The position numbers were made by a program, and so were the translations under genes. From contig NZ_CP030053.1 of NCBI RefSeq assembly GCF_004114955.1, positions 6,612,001 to 6,676,000 of the forward strand: DNA of 64,000 nt. The letters are read 5' to 3'. This document shows, piece by piece, positions 54,682 to 62,515 of the stretch. Origin of the DNA: Bradyrhizobium guangzhouense. Lineage in GTDB: Bacteria > Pseudomonadota > Alphaproteobacteria > Rhizobiales > Xanthobacteraceae. Position 1 is the first letter of the stretch. Each line of letters starts with the position of its first letter. Below the pieces are notes generated by a model that ran no database searches, had not been told where the DNA came from, and worked only from the letters and a program-made list of their open reading frames with translations.

Positions 54682-56322
54682 ATGGAGCCACGTTTCGGCG
54701 CGCTCGGGGCGGACGAAGAGCGCGGTGCGTCGCGCTCGTCTCGCGTGGTCGAACTCGGCAGCCGCGCCGGCGTGCCTGAAAGCCACGCCGTCCTCCGCGC
54801 GGAGCGGATCTCCAAATCCTTTGCCGGCGTGAGGGCGCTCCACGACGTCGACTTCGAGCTGCGCCACGGCGAAGTGCACGCGCTGATGGGCGAGAACGGT
54901 GCCGGCAAGAGCACCCTGATGAAAATCCTGGCCGGCGTGCACACGAGCTACGCCGGCACCATTGCGGTCGAGGGCCAGGCTGCGGCCTTCAGCGGCGTGC
55001 GCGATGCCGAAGAGGCGGGCGTTGCCATCATCCACCAGGAGCTCAACCTCGTTCCCGAGCTGAGCGTCGCCGACAATATCTTCCTCGGCCGGGAACCGCT
55101 GATCGGCGGCGTCTGGATCGACCGGCGCCGGATGGTCAGAGCCGCCGAACGCCTGCTGACGCGCCTTGGCGTCGCCATCGCGCCTGATACCAGGATATCG
55201 GGCTTGCGCGTCGGCGAGCAGCAGCTCGTCGAGATCGCCAAGGCGCTGTCGCTCAACGCGCGCATCCTCATCATGGACGAGCCGACCTCGGCGCTGTCGT
55301 CGTCGGAATGCGAGACGCTGTTCAAGATCGTGCGTCAGCTCGCAAGCGAAGGCGTCGCGATCATCTACACCTCGCACCGCATCGAGGAGGTGATGGAGCT
55401 TGCCGACCGCGTCACCGTGCTGCGCGACGGAAGGGGCGTGGTGACGGCCCCAATCGACGAGCTCTCGCGCGGCGCCATCATCTCGGCGATGGTCGGCCGC
55501 GAGATGGCTGCGAACGAGCGCGGCATAGCCGTGAAGGATGGCGCGGTCGTCCTTGCGGTCGCAGACCTGACGCTGGATACGCTCGGGCCGCACGGATGGC
55601 GGCGGACGCTGCACGGCGTCAGTTTCGAGCTGAAGCGCGGCGAGATCCTCGGTATCGGCGGCCTGCTCGGGTCCGGCCGGACCGAGATTCTGGAATCGAT
55701 CTTCGGCGTGGCGCGCGGCTGGCGGAGCGGCCGCATCGCGATCGAGGGTGCGGCGGTCGAGATCGCCTCTCCCGCCGACGCCTATCGTCTCGGCGTCGCG
55801 CTCGTCAGCGAGGACCGCAAGGAGCGCGGGCTGCATCTGGCCGCCTCGATCTGCGACAATGTCGCGCTGCCCTCGATCGGCGCGCTCTCGCGATTTGGCC
55901 TGCGCGCCTTCGCCAGGGAGCGCGCACTCGCCGCCGACATGGTCAAGCGATTGTCGGTTCGCTGCACCGGCATCGGCCAGGAAGCCGCCGCGCTGTCCGG
56001 CGGCAACCAGCAAAAGGTCGTGATCGGCAAGTGGCTGGCGACCGAGCCGCGCATCCTGCTCCTCGACGAGCCGACCCGCGGCATCGATATCGGCGCCAAG
56101 CAGGAGATCTACCGCTTGATCTTCGATCTCGCCGCACAAGGGCTCGGCATCATCGTGGTCACCTCGGAAATGCCCGAGCTGCTGCTGTTGTCCGACCGCA
56201 TCCTCGTGATGTGCGAGGGACGGCAGACCGGGATCCTCGCGCGCGAGCAGGCGACGCAGGAGACTGTGATGCGCCTTGCGGCGCCTGGCATGGCGAACTG
56301 GTCGCAGGAAGCCGTATCATGA
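54682..56322 (+). CDS. Ribose-type ABC ATPase (RbsA family), second copy
   Basis: 546 residues. Two ATPase domains: Walker A GENGAGKST, Q-loop HQELNLVPE and Walker B ILIMDEPTSAL in the first; GGLLGSGRTEI, LSGGNQQKVVIGKWLA and LLLDEPTRGIDIG in the second. The first 38 residues before AERISKSFAG are extra, so translation may begin nearer the domain. Its stop overlaps the permease ATG by 4 bp. Confidence 0.94.
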   Translation: MEPRFGALGADEERGASRSSRVVELGSRAGVPESHAVLRAERISKSFAGVRALHDVDFELRHGEVHALMGENGAGKSTLMKILAGVHTSYAGTIAVEGQAAAFSGVRDAEEAGVAIIHQELNLVPELSVADNIFLGREPLIGGVWIDRRRMVRAAERLLTRLGVAIAPDTRISGLRVGEQQLVEIAKALSLNARILIMDEPTSALSSSECETLFKIVRQLASEGVAIIYTSHRIEEVMELADRVTVLRDGRGVVTAPIDELSRGAIISAMVGREMAANERGIAVKDGAVVLAVADLTLDTLGPHGWRRTLHGVSFELKRGEILGIGGLLGSGRTEILESIFGVARGWRSGRIAIEGAAVEIASPADAYRLGVALVSEDRKERGLHLAASICDNVALPSIGALSRFGLRAFARERALAADMVKRLSVRCTGIGQEAAALSGGNQQKVVIGKWLATEPRILLLDEPTRGIDIGAKQEIYRLIFDLAAQGLGIIVVTSEMPELLLLSDRILVMCEGRQTGILAREQATQETVMRLAAPGMANWSQEAVS

Positions 56323-57656
56323 AAGCCTTGTTCCGCCTGCTCTCCCGCACCAAGCTCTATTGGGGTCTCCTGCTGATCTGCCTGATCGGCGCCCTGATCT
56401 CGCCGCACACCTCGTCCGGCCACAACATCTTCCTGTCCTACGGCAATCTGACCGACGTGCTGCGCCAGGTCTCGATCACCGGCCTCGTCGCGACCGGAAT
56501 GACCATGGTCATCCTGCTCGGCGGCATCGATCTGTCGGTCGGCTCGGTGATGGGCTTTTCGACGGTGATCTGCGCGATGCTGCTGACCAAGCCCGGCTGG
56601 ACCTCGGCGTCCGTCCTCGGCGTGCCGGCGGCGATCCTCGTTGGCGGCACTGCTGTGGCGCTGGCTGCGCGCTTCGTGTTCTCCGGCCTCGCGCGTGGCC
56701 GCGACGTCAGTGCCGGACGGCGACGCGAGATCTCGCTGCCGCGCTGGCAGAGCATCGGCCTGCCGGGATTGCTGGGCCTCCTCGCCGCCGTCGCGATCGG
56801 CTGGTGGACGATCAACCAGGTGCCGGGCAAATTCGGCGTTCTCGGCGTGCTGGTGATCGCGCCTTGTCTCGCGATGCTGCTCGGCGGCATCAACGGCCTG
56901 TTGATCGTCGCCGGCCGGCTGCAGCCGTTCATCGCCACGCTCGCGATGATGGTCAGCGCACTCGGCATCGCGCGACTGACCGCGGGGTCCGACAATGCAG
57001 TGGTGCCCGTCTACACCGGCACCAATGCGACCGAGGCCTTCGAGCTGCTGCGCTCGATGCTGTGGGGCGTGTTGCCGGTTCCGAGCGTGTTCTTCCTCGC
57101 GGCGATCTGCCTGTTCGGGGCGATCCTGCGTTTCACCACCTTTGGGCGCTATGCCTACGCGATCGGCGGCAATGTCGAGGCTGCAAAGCTGTCCGGCATC
57201 AAGGTCGCGCAGGTGCAGCTCACGGCCTATTTGCTGTCGGGCCTGCTCGCGGGGATCGCCGGCGTGCTGTTCGTCGCGCAATACCGGCAGGGCAAGCCCG
57301 ACGCAGGCACCGGCCTCGAGCTCGACGCCATCGCCGCCGTGGTGATCGGCGGCACCAGCCTGATGGGCGGCCGCGGCGGCCTCGCCGGCACCTTCGTCGG
57401 CGTCCTGATCTTCGGCCTGCTCTCCGACATCCTGCAGCTCCAGAACATCGACTCCAACGTCCAGCTGGTGATGAAGGGCTTGATCATCGTCTGCACCGTG
57501 CTGGTGCAGGAACAGAATCTCGGCCAGCTCGCCGCACGATGGCGGCACCGCAAATCGGGCGAAGCACAGGCCGATCCGAGAACGGTCGAAACCCATCGGC
57601 CGCCAAGCGCCGCAAAGGCTGAACTCGCAAGGGAGGATCTCGATGAAGCGTCGTGA
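56319..57656 (+). CDS. Ribose-type ABC permease (RbsC family), second copy
   Basis: 445 residues, longer than usual. Landmarks: GGIDLSVGSVMGFST, GGINGLLIVAGRLQPFIATLAMM, GGNVEAAKLSGIKVAQV, GGTSLMGGRGGLAGTFVG. An insert of about 60 residues lies between early helices (FSGLARGRDVSAGRRREISLPRWQS) and accounts for most of the extra length. The 3' end overlaps the binding-protein gene by 14 bp. As the operon has only one permease gene, the channel is probably a homodimer. Confidence 0.93.
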   Translation: MKALFRLLSRTKLYWGLLLICLIGALISPHTSSGHNIFLSYGNLTDVLRQVSITGLVATGMTMVILLGGIDLSVGSVMGFSTVICAMLLTKPGWTSASVLGVPAAILVGGTAVALAARFVFSGLARGRDVSAGRRREISLPRWQSIGLPGLLGLLAAVAIGWWTINQVPGKFGVLGVLVIAPCLAMLLGGINGLLIVAGRLQPFIATLAMMVSALGIARLTAGSDNAVVPVYTGTNATEAFELLRSMLWGVLPVPSVFFLAAICLFGAILRFTTFGRYAYAIGGNVEAAKLSGIKVAQVQLTAYLLSGLLAGIAGVLFVAQYRQGKPDAGTGLELDAIAAVVIGGTSLMGGRGGLAGTFVGVLIFGLLSDILQLQNIDSNVQLVMKGLIIVCTVLVQEQNLGQLAARWRHRKSGEAQADPRTVETHRPPSAAKAELAREDLDEAS

Positions 57657-58617
57657 ATTCTTGAAGCTGTCGACCACCGCGGCAGGTGCCGCAATGACGA
57701 TCTATCTGCCCGCCGGCTGGACGCCGGCCAGGGCTGCCGGCAAGTCGAAAGTCGGTTTCAGCCAGTGCACCACGCTGGAGCCGTGGCGCGTGCAGTTCAA
57801 CAAGGACATCCAGGCTGAAGCCAAGAACCATCCCGACATCGACCTCATCATCACGGATGGCCAGGACAAGACCGAGAAGCAGGTCGCCGATTGCGACAAT
57901 CTGATCGTGCAGCAGGTCAACGTGCTGCTGATCTCGCCCAAGGAATCGGCCGGCCTGACCGGCGTGGTCGAGAAGGCCATCGACGCCAAGATTCCGGTCA
58001 TCGTGCTCGACCGCAATGTCGACACCAAGCGCATCACCCAGTTCATCGGCGGCGACAATGTCGCGATCGGCAAGGCGGCCGGCGAGCACGCCGTGAAGCT
58101 GCTCGGCGGTCCGGGCAAGGCCGCCGGCAACGTCGTCGAAATCTGGGGCGGCATGGGCACCCAGCCCGCGCACGACCGCCACGACGGCTTCCACGCCTTC
58201 ACCGACAAGGAGCCCGGCATCAAGTACCTGCTCAACAACCAGTCGGGCGACTGGAAGCAGGACAAGGCCTACGACATCATGACGACGGCGCTGCGCAACA
58301 ACGAGAAGATCGACATGGTCTATGGCCATAACGATCCGATGGCCTATGGCGCCTATCTCGCCGCCAAGGACGCCGGCCGCGACAAGGACATCAAGTTCAT
58401 CATCGGGATCGACGGATTGCCTGATGAAGGCGTCACCTGGGTCTCCAAGGGCCAACTCACCGCGACGTTCCTCTACGCAACGCCAGGCGCGGAAGGATTG
58501 AGGCAGGCGGCAAAGCTGCTCAAGGGCGAGAAGCTCCAGCCCGTCATCACCCTGCCGACGATGCTGATCACCAAGGAGAACGCGCCCGACATCCTGAAGA
58601 AGAACGGGCTGCTCTGA
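57643..58617 (+). CDS. Ribose-type ABC substrate-binding protein with Tat-type signal
   Basis: 324 residues. The N-terminus KRREFLKLSTTAAGAAM fits a twin-arginine export signal rather than a Sec signal, so the protein may be exported folded. The body is a type 1 binding fold (VGFSQCTTLEPWRVQFNKDIQAEAK; VIVLDRNVDTKRITQFIGGDNVAIG; MVYGHNDPMAYGAYLAAKDAG). The start lies inside the permease gene with a good GGAGG site. The ligand is probably a sugar or sugar derivative. Confidence 0.93.
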   Translation: MKRREFLKLSTTAAGAAMTIYLPAGWTPARAAGKSKVGFSQCTTLEPWRVQFNKDIQAEAKNHPDIDLIITDGQDKTEKQVADCDNLIVQQVNVLLISPKESAGLTGVVEKAIDAKIPVIVLDRNVDTKRITQFIGGDNVAIGKAAGEHAVKLLGGPGKAAGNVVEIWGGMGTQPAHDRHDGFHAFTDKEPGIKYLLNNQSGDWKQDKAYDIMTTALRNNEKIDMVYGHNDPMAYGAYLAAKDAGRDKDIKFIIGIDGLPDEGVTWVSKGQLTATFLYATPGAEGLRQAAKLLKGEKLQPVITLPTMLITKENAPDILKKNGLL

Positions 58618-58642
58618 TTTGGCCACACTGAAATGCGTGTTG

Positions 58643-58676
58643 GAGAGCCGGGTGCGTCGTTGCGCATTCGGCTCTC
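58643..58676 (+). terminator. Hairpin after the second ABC binding-protein gene
   Basis: GAGAGCCG (58643-58650) pairs with CGGCTCTC (58669-58676), followed by TGTTCGTCTT. It may partly end transcription before the DUF1349 gene. Confidence 0.5.
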
Positions 58677-58749
58677 TGTTCGTCTTGCGGCTGTCTTGCC
58701 GCAACAGCTCGACATCAGGCGGTGTCGGCCATTTTCCCCGAGGTTCGAC

Positions 58750-59343
58750 ATGAGCGCTGACATCTTCGCCAGGCAGGATGGCGTCTGGCTGAATGAACCG
58801 AAACGCTGGACCGCGCAGGGCGACAGCCTCGCGCTCGTCACCGACAAGGCCACCGATTTCTGGCAGAAGACGCACTATGGGTTTTGCCGCGACAGCGGCC
58901 ATTTTCTGGGCTTTCCGACCGCGGCGGCGTTCACCGCCGAGCTGCGGATCCAGGGCGACTTTCAGGAGCTCTACGATCAAGCCGGCATCATGGTGCGCAT
59001 CGATGCGCAGCACTGGCTCAAGGCCGGAATCGAGTTTTCGGACGGCCGCGCGATGCTCTCGAGCGTCTTGACCATTGGGCAGTCGGATTGGGCAACCGCG
59101 CCCTATGAGCACGATGCCGGCGATTTCCGGATGCGCGTCACCGTCGCCGACGGCGTCGTTCGATTGCAGGCGTCGGCTGACGGCAGGACCTGGCCCCTCG
59201 TCCGATTGGCGCCGTTCGCCGCGGCGCGATCCTTTCTCGTCGGGCCGATGGCTTGCACACCGGAACGCGAGGGATTGCCGGTCAGGTTCACGGGATTTTC
59301 GCTGAAATCGCCGCTCGGCAAGGATCTGCACGATCTCAGCTAG
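58750..59343 (+). CDS. DUF1349-family protein
   Basis: 197 residues from ATG 58750. The concanavalin-like jelly-roll wording (DFWQKTHYGFCRDSGHFLGFPTAAAFTAELRIQGDFQELYDQAGIMVRIDAQHWLKAGIEFSDG) matches DUF1349, a lectin/glucanase-like fold related to yeast regulators of sucrose metabolism. It has no signal peptide. Following the GntR-controlled ABC operon, it may process or bind the imported carbohydrate; unproven. Confidence 0.85.
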   Translation: MSADIFARQDGVWLNEPKRWTAQGDSLALVTDKATDFWQKTHYGFCRDSGHFLGFPTAAAFTAELRIQGDFQELYDQAGIMVRIDAQHWLKAGIEFSDGRAMLSSVLTIGQSDWATAPYEHDAGDFRMRVTVADGVVRLQASADGRTWPLVRLAPFAAARSFLVGPMACTPEREGLPVRFTGFSLKSPLGKDLHDLS

Positions 59344-59606
59344 CGAAGCCACCCTCTCCCGGCGGCGGCCGGCGCCAGAAACACCGCTCGCGCCGGCGAT
59401 TCAAACCTGCTATGTTTCAACCATAGATTTCGAGCTCGATTTCATTGTAGCCGCGATTGCGGCGGCGAAACGTCCGCGATGGGCGTCCAGATAACTCAAA
59501 TACCGGTGTTCAGGGCCGAAGGGTAACCGAAGCGATTGATCAGGCGGAAGCGGCCGTCTGCCCTCGAGGCGGATCAACGCCGCACGCAAAACACGAGGGC
59601 AGTGCC

Positions 59607-61136
59607 ATGCTGGTTCGGAAGAACGTCTGGGAATTAGGCGGCGACTGGGCTGATCCGATTCTCTGGTATGCGCGCGCGGTTGGCGCGCTGAAGCCCAAGC
59701 CGATCAGCGATCGAACCAGCTGGCGCTTCTGGGCCGGCATGCACGGTTACAACCAGGGCCTGTGGGAGTTCTATGGCTACAAGGCGGCCAAGGAAAAATT
59801 GCCGGCGAAGGCTGATTTCGACGAATTCTGGCAGCAATGCCAGCATGGCAGCTGGTATTTTCTCCCGTGGCATCGCGGCTATCTGATCGGGTTCGAGAAG
59901 CTCATTCGCGCGACCGTCGTCAGCCTCAAGGGACCGGCCGACTGGACCTTGCCCTACTGGAATTATTTCAAATCCGGCCAGAACGGCTTGCCGCCGGCGT
60001 TCGGAAGCCCGGACTGGCCCGACGGCAAGGGCAACAACCCTCTCTTCGTCGAACAACGGTGGGGGCCTGACCCCAAGAAGCCCGGCAAGGTCTTCGTCCC
60101 GCTCAATGCGGTGAACCTGGATGCGATGGGCATTCACGAGTTCACGGGTGTGGCCAGTGGCGGCGATCGCGGCTTCGGCGGCGTCGACACCGGCTTCGAG
60201 CACGGCGGCACCAAGCATGGCGACATCGAAAGCCAACCGCACGACCAGGTTCACGGCCTGGTCGGTGGGGAGAAGATGTTCCCGAAAGCGAGCCCCCGGC
60301 CATTGCCCGGATTGATGTCCGCACCGGATACGGCGGGCCTCGACCCGATTTTCTGGCTGCACCATGCGAACATCGATCGGCTTTGGCAAAGCTGGCGGCT
60401 GAGCGACCACAGAAACACCGATCCGGAAGAGAGCAGCTGGAAGAAGGGGCCTGCCAGCCACGGCAAGCACCAATTCGTCGTGCCGTTGCCGGACGGTTCA
60501 CCCTGGGTCTACACGCCGCAACAGATGTCGGACTTTGCCGGCGTAGGCTATACTTACAGCGATTTCTCGCCGGCCGGCACGCCGCTGGCAGCAGTTGCCA
60601 GCGCGACGGCGGCACCGTCAGGAGCGGCTACGATGGCGAAATCGACCGGAGCGGCAGTCGAGGTGGTTGGCGTCAGCGCAAAGGCGCTTGCCGTTGCAGG
60701 AAACGGTGCGCAGACCTCCGTCCCGGTCGAACCGCAGATGCATGCGAAAGTCGCGAGCAAGATGGCCACCACGGCCGCGCCGGGTGCGCGGGAGGAGCGG
60801 GTCTTCCTCAATCTGGAGAACGTGCGCGGCTATTCGGATGCGACCGTCCTGCAGGTCTATGTGCACTTTGCGGGCAAGGACGGCACGCCGTCCGCGGAGC
60901 GGCAAGTCGGAAGCATCGGGCTGTTCGGCATCACCAAGGCGACCGAGACGGATGCCGGGCATACGGGCGGCGGCTTGTCCTACGCGCTGAACATCACCAA
61001 GCCCTACCAGGAGTTCGCCGGTTCGGCGAATGTCGATCTCGCGAACATCGGTGTTCGTCTGGAGGCCGTCGCGCCGGTGCAGCAGTCGGCCGAGGTGAGT
61101 GTCGGCCGCATCAGCATCGTGCGGCAAGGCGACTGA
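59607..61136 (+). CDS. Tyrosinase/polyphenol oxidase
   Basis: 509 residues from ATG 59607. The type 3 copper site is complete: CuA ligands H46, H80 and H89 (MHGYN, CQHGSWYFLPWHRG) and CuB ligands H212, H216 and H253 (PHDQVH, DPIFWLHHANIDRLW). It oxidises phenols to quinones. After about residue 345 come a low-complexity Ala/Thr segment and a beta-rich C-terminal domain (ERVFLNLENVRGYSDATVLQVYVHFAG) like those that cap plant-type polyphenol oxidases. No signal peptide is seen. It overlaps no neighbour; the DUF2182 gene follows by 10 bp. Confidence 0.93.
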   Translation: MLVRKNVWELGGDWADPILWYARAVGALKPKPISDRTSWRFWAGMHGYNQGLWEFYGYKAAKEKLPAKADFDEFWQQCQHGSWYFLPWHRGYLIGFEKLIRATVVSLKGPADWTLPYWNYFKSGQNGLPPAFGSPDWPDGKGNNPLFVEQRWGPDPKKPGKVFVPLNAVNLDAMGIHEFTGVASGGDRGFGGVDTGFEHGGTKHGDIESQPHDQVHGLVGGEKMFPKASPRPLPGLMSAPDTAGLDPIFWLHHANIDRLWQSWRLSDHRNTDPEESSWKKGPASHGKHQFVVPLPDGSPWVYTPQQMSDFAGVGYTYSDFSPAGTPLAAVASATAAPSGAATMAKSTGAAVEVVGVSAKALAVAGNGAQTSVPVEPQMHAKVASKMATTAAPGAREERVFLNLENVRGYSDATVLQVYVHFAGKDGTPSAERQVGSIGLFGITKATETDAGHTGGGLSYALNITKPYQEFAGSANVDLANIGVRLEAVAPVQQSAEVSVGRISIVRQGD

Positions 61137-61146
61137 CGGCAGCACC

Positions 61147-61923
61147 ATGACGCCCGCGGCCTATGAGCGTCTGCAGATCCGAATCCCGCTTGCCATCGCC
61201 GCTGCCGCCGCGTGGGCGGCGGCCGCGCTGTCGCATGAACGCAAGCTCGTCGCTTTCTGCAGCAGCGACGTCTGGACCGCGATATCGCTCGACCAGTTTG
61301 CGCTGGCCATCACGTTCTCTTCGCCTGCAAGCCTCGCCGGCGAATGGATGCTGATGGTCGCCGCGATGATGATGCCGATGCTTGCCGGCGCCGTGGGACA
61401 CGTCCGCGCACGAAGCCTGCCTCGCCGGCGCAAGCGGTCGCTTGCGCTCTTCGTGATCGGATATTGCGCGATCTGGGGCGCTTGCGGCATTCCGATCGTG
61501 CTCGCAATGCTGACGCTCCGACTCATGCAGCTGTCACCGGTGGTGACGATCGCGCTGGTGGGAAGCCTAATTCTGATCTGGCAATTTTCGCCCGCGAAGC
61601 AACTCTGCCTCAATCGCTGTCACGACCAGCCGCCGCTCGCAGCCCATGGGATCGCGGCGGACCTCGCCGCTCTCGGATATGGCGTCACGCAAGCGATCTG
61701 GTGTTGTGGAACATGCTGGGCGCTGATGCTCGTTCCGTTGATGGCGCAGGACGGGCATCTCTTCGCCATGGCCGCAACGAGCGCCTATTTGATCGCCGAA
61801 CGCCTGGATCCGCCGCGGCGTCCCGCCTGGGAGATACGCTGGCCATCGACCATCGTCAGACTGCTGTGGTTCCGGCTCAGCCTTTGGCGACGCTCGGACA
61901 ACGCGGGACGTGTCCGAGCCTGA
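61147..61923 (+). CDS. DUF2182 membrane protein (putative metal-handling)
   Basis: 258 residues with six or seven hydrophobic segments. WMLMVAAMMMPMLAG, FVIGYCAIWGACG, FSPAKQLCLNRCHD and WCCGTCWALMLVPL are the conserved DUF2182 segments, rich in Met and Cys as in copper-handling membrane proteins. Lying 10 bp behind a tyrosinase gene, it may help supply copper to that enzyme; this is inferred from position and composition. Confidence 0.83.
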   Translation: MTPAAYERLQIRIPLAIAAAAAWAAAALSHERKLVAFCSSDVWTAISLDQFALAITFSSPASLAGEWMLMVAAMMMPMLAGAVGHVRARSLPRRRKRSLALFVIGYCAIWGACGIPIVLAMLTLRLMQLSPVVTIALVGSLILIWQFSPAKQLCLNRCHDQPPLAAHGIAADLAALGYGVTQAIWCCGTCWALMLVPLMAQDGHLFAMAATSAYLIAERLDPPRRPAWEIRWPSTIVRLLWFRLSLWRRSDNAGRVRA

Positions 61924-61950
61924 TCTGCGGGATCGCCCCGGTTGCACTGG

Positions 61951-61984
61951 CAAAAAAACCCGGCAATCCGTTCAGATTGCCGGG
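61951..61984 (-). terminator. Leftward-facing intrinsic terminator
   Basis: CCCGGCAATC (61959-61968) pairs perfectly with GATTGCCGGG (61975-61984). Seven A's precede it on the plus strand, so on the minus strand the hairpin is followed by TTTTTTT. It therefore ends transcripts coming from the right, yet no minus-strand gene lies there now. It fits the old terminator of a tRNA gene. Confidence 0.8.
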
Positions 61985-61991
61985 CTCCATT

Positions 61992-62003
61992 TGGTTGCGG
62001 GGA
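61992..62003 (-). other. tRNA 3'-end remnant, candidate att site
   Basis: The minus strand reads TCCCCGCAACCA: seven acceptor-stem bases, a discriminator A and CCA. From memory this equals the 3' end of bacterial initiator tRNA-Met. The rest of a tRNA is not present to the right. It lies 7 bases from a terminator pointing the same way. Such duplicated 3' ends mark integration sites of genomic islands. Confidence 0.45.
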
Positions 62004-62223
62004 CCCGCAGCAGACGCATCCCAAGACTCCCGCAAATCGTCATTTCTCTAAGCCTTTGAGAGCTAGGTCACTTCACCCATCACGTCGAAGCCCGCGTAGC
62101 AGGTGCATTAGAGGTTAGCGACCGAGTTCGTCACGAATCGATGTTGACAACGGCCCTCTGAAAGGACAACATTAGCGTGTATTATGGGCATTGTACTATC
62201 ACGAGAGATTAAGGGAGAGAAAC

Positions 62224-62397
62224 ATGGCTACCGGTCCTCACGTACAATTAAAGCCGGAAGAGATTACCATCGACAAGGACGGGAAAGTGGTGATCAACAA
62301 CCATTCGTTGTCTTCACAGCTGTCGTCTGAATTGCAGAAGATCAAGAACGGCGGCCCTGTCACAACCGGCTTTATCAAGATCGATATCATTTGTTGA
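62224..62397 (+). CDS. Candidate RiPP precursor peptide
   Basis: 57 residues from ATG 62224 (GGGAG site). Residues 1-44 look like a leader: KPEEITIDKDGKVVINNHSL is strand-like, SSQLSSELQKIKN helical, and it ends in Gly43-Gly44. The remaining core is PVTTGFIKIDIIC, with alternating hydrophobic residues and a single C-terminal Cys. A radical SAM gene follows 118 bp downstream. No known precursor family is recognised. Modification chemistry is not predictable, but Phe50-Ile-Lys and Cys57 are natural targets for ring formation. Confidence 0.6.
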   Translation: MATGPHVQLKPEEITIDKDGKVVINNHSLSSQLSSELQKIKNGGPVTTGFIKIDIIC

Positions 62398-62411
62398 TCG
62401 TCACCGCGCGT

Positions 62412-62445
62412 AGACCGCATCGCGCCGGTTAGCCGCTTGCGGTCT
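62412..62445 (+). promoter_or_regulatory. Hairpin between peptide and radical SAM genes
   Basis: AGACCGCA (62412-62419) pairs exactly with TGCGGTCT (62438-62445), with a short GCG/CGC inner stem. No T-run follows, so it more likely protects the short peptide message or tunes read-through than acts as a full terminator. Confidence 0.5.
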
Positions 62446-62515
62446 GCGACACGCTCAATGCCTTACGACATGACAATAGACTTTTTTCTCGGTTTGCCAT
62501 CTCGAGGTTCCGAGC

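Larger units (their letters stand above)
61924..62223. other. Gene-free boundary region
   Basis: About 300 bases without a supported gene. It holds the leftward terminator (61959-61984), the tRNA 3'-end match (61992-62003) and then DNA of lower GC content. TTGACA occurs at 62144-62149 and TATTAT/TACTAT at 62180 and 62194, but the spacings do not make a convincing promoter for the peptide gene. Confidence 0.7.

Noticed and set aside
61951..61984. This hairpin as the terminator of the DUF2182 gene
   Set aside because: The T-run lies on the minus-strand side only; on the plus strand the hairpin is followed by CTCCATTTGG.
62191..62223. A TTG start adding 11 residues to the candidate precursor peptide
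   Set aside because: The GGGAG site is placed correctly for ATG 62224 and would lie inside the coding part of the longer version.
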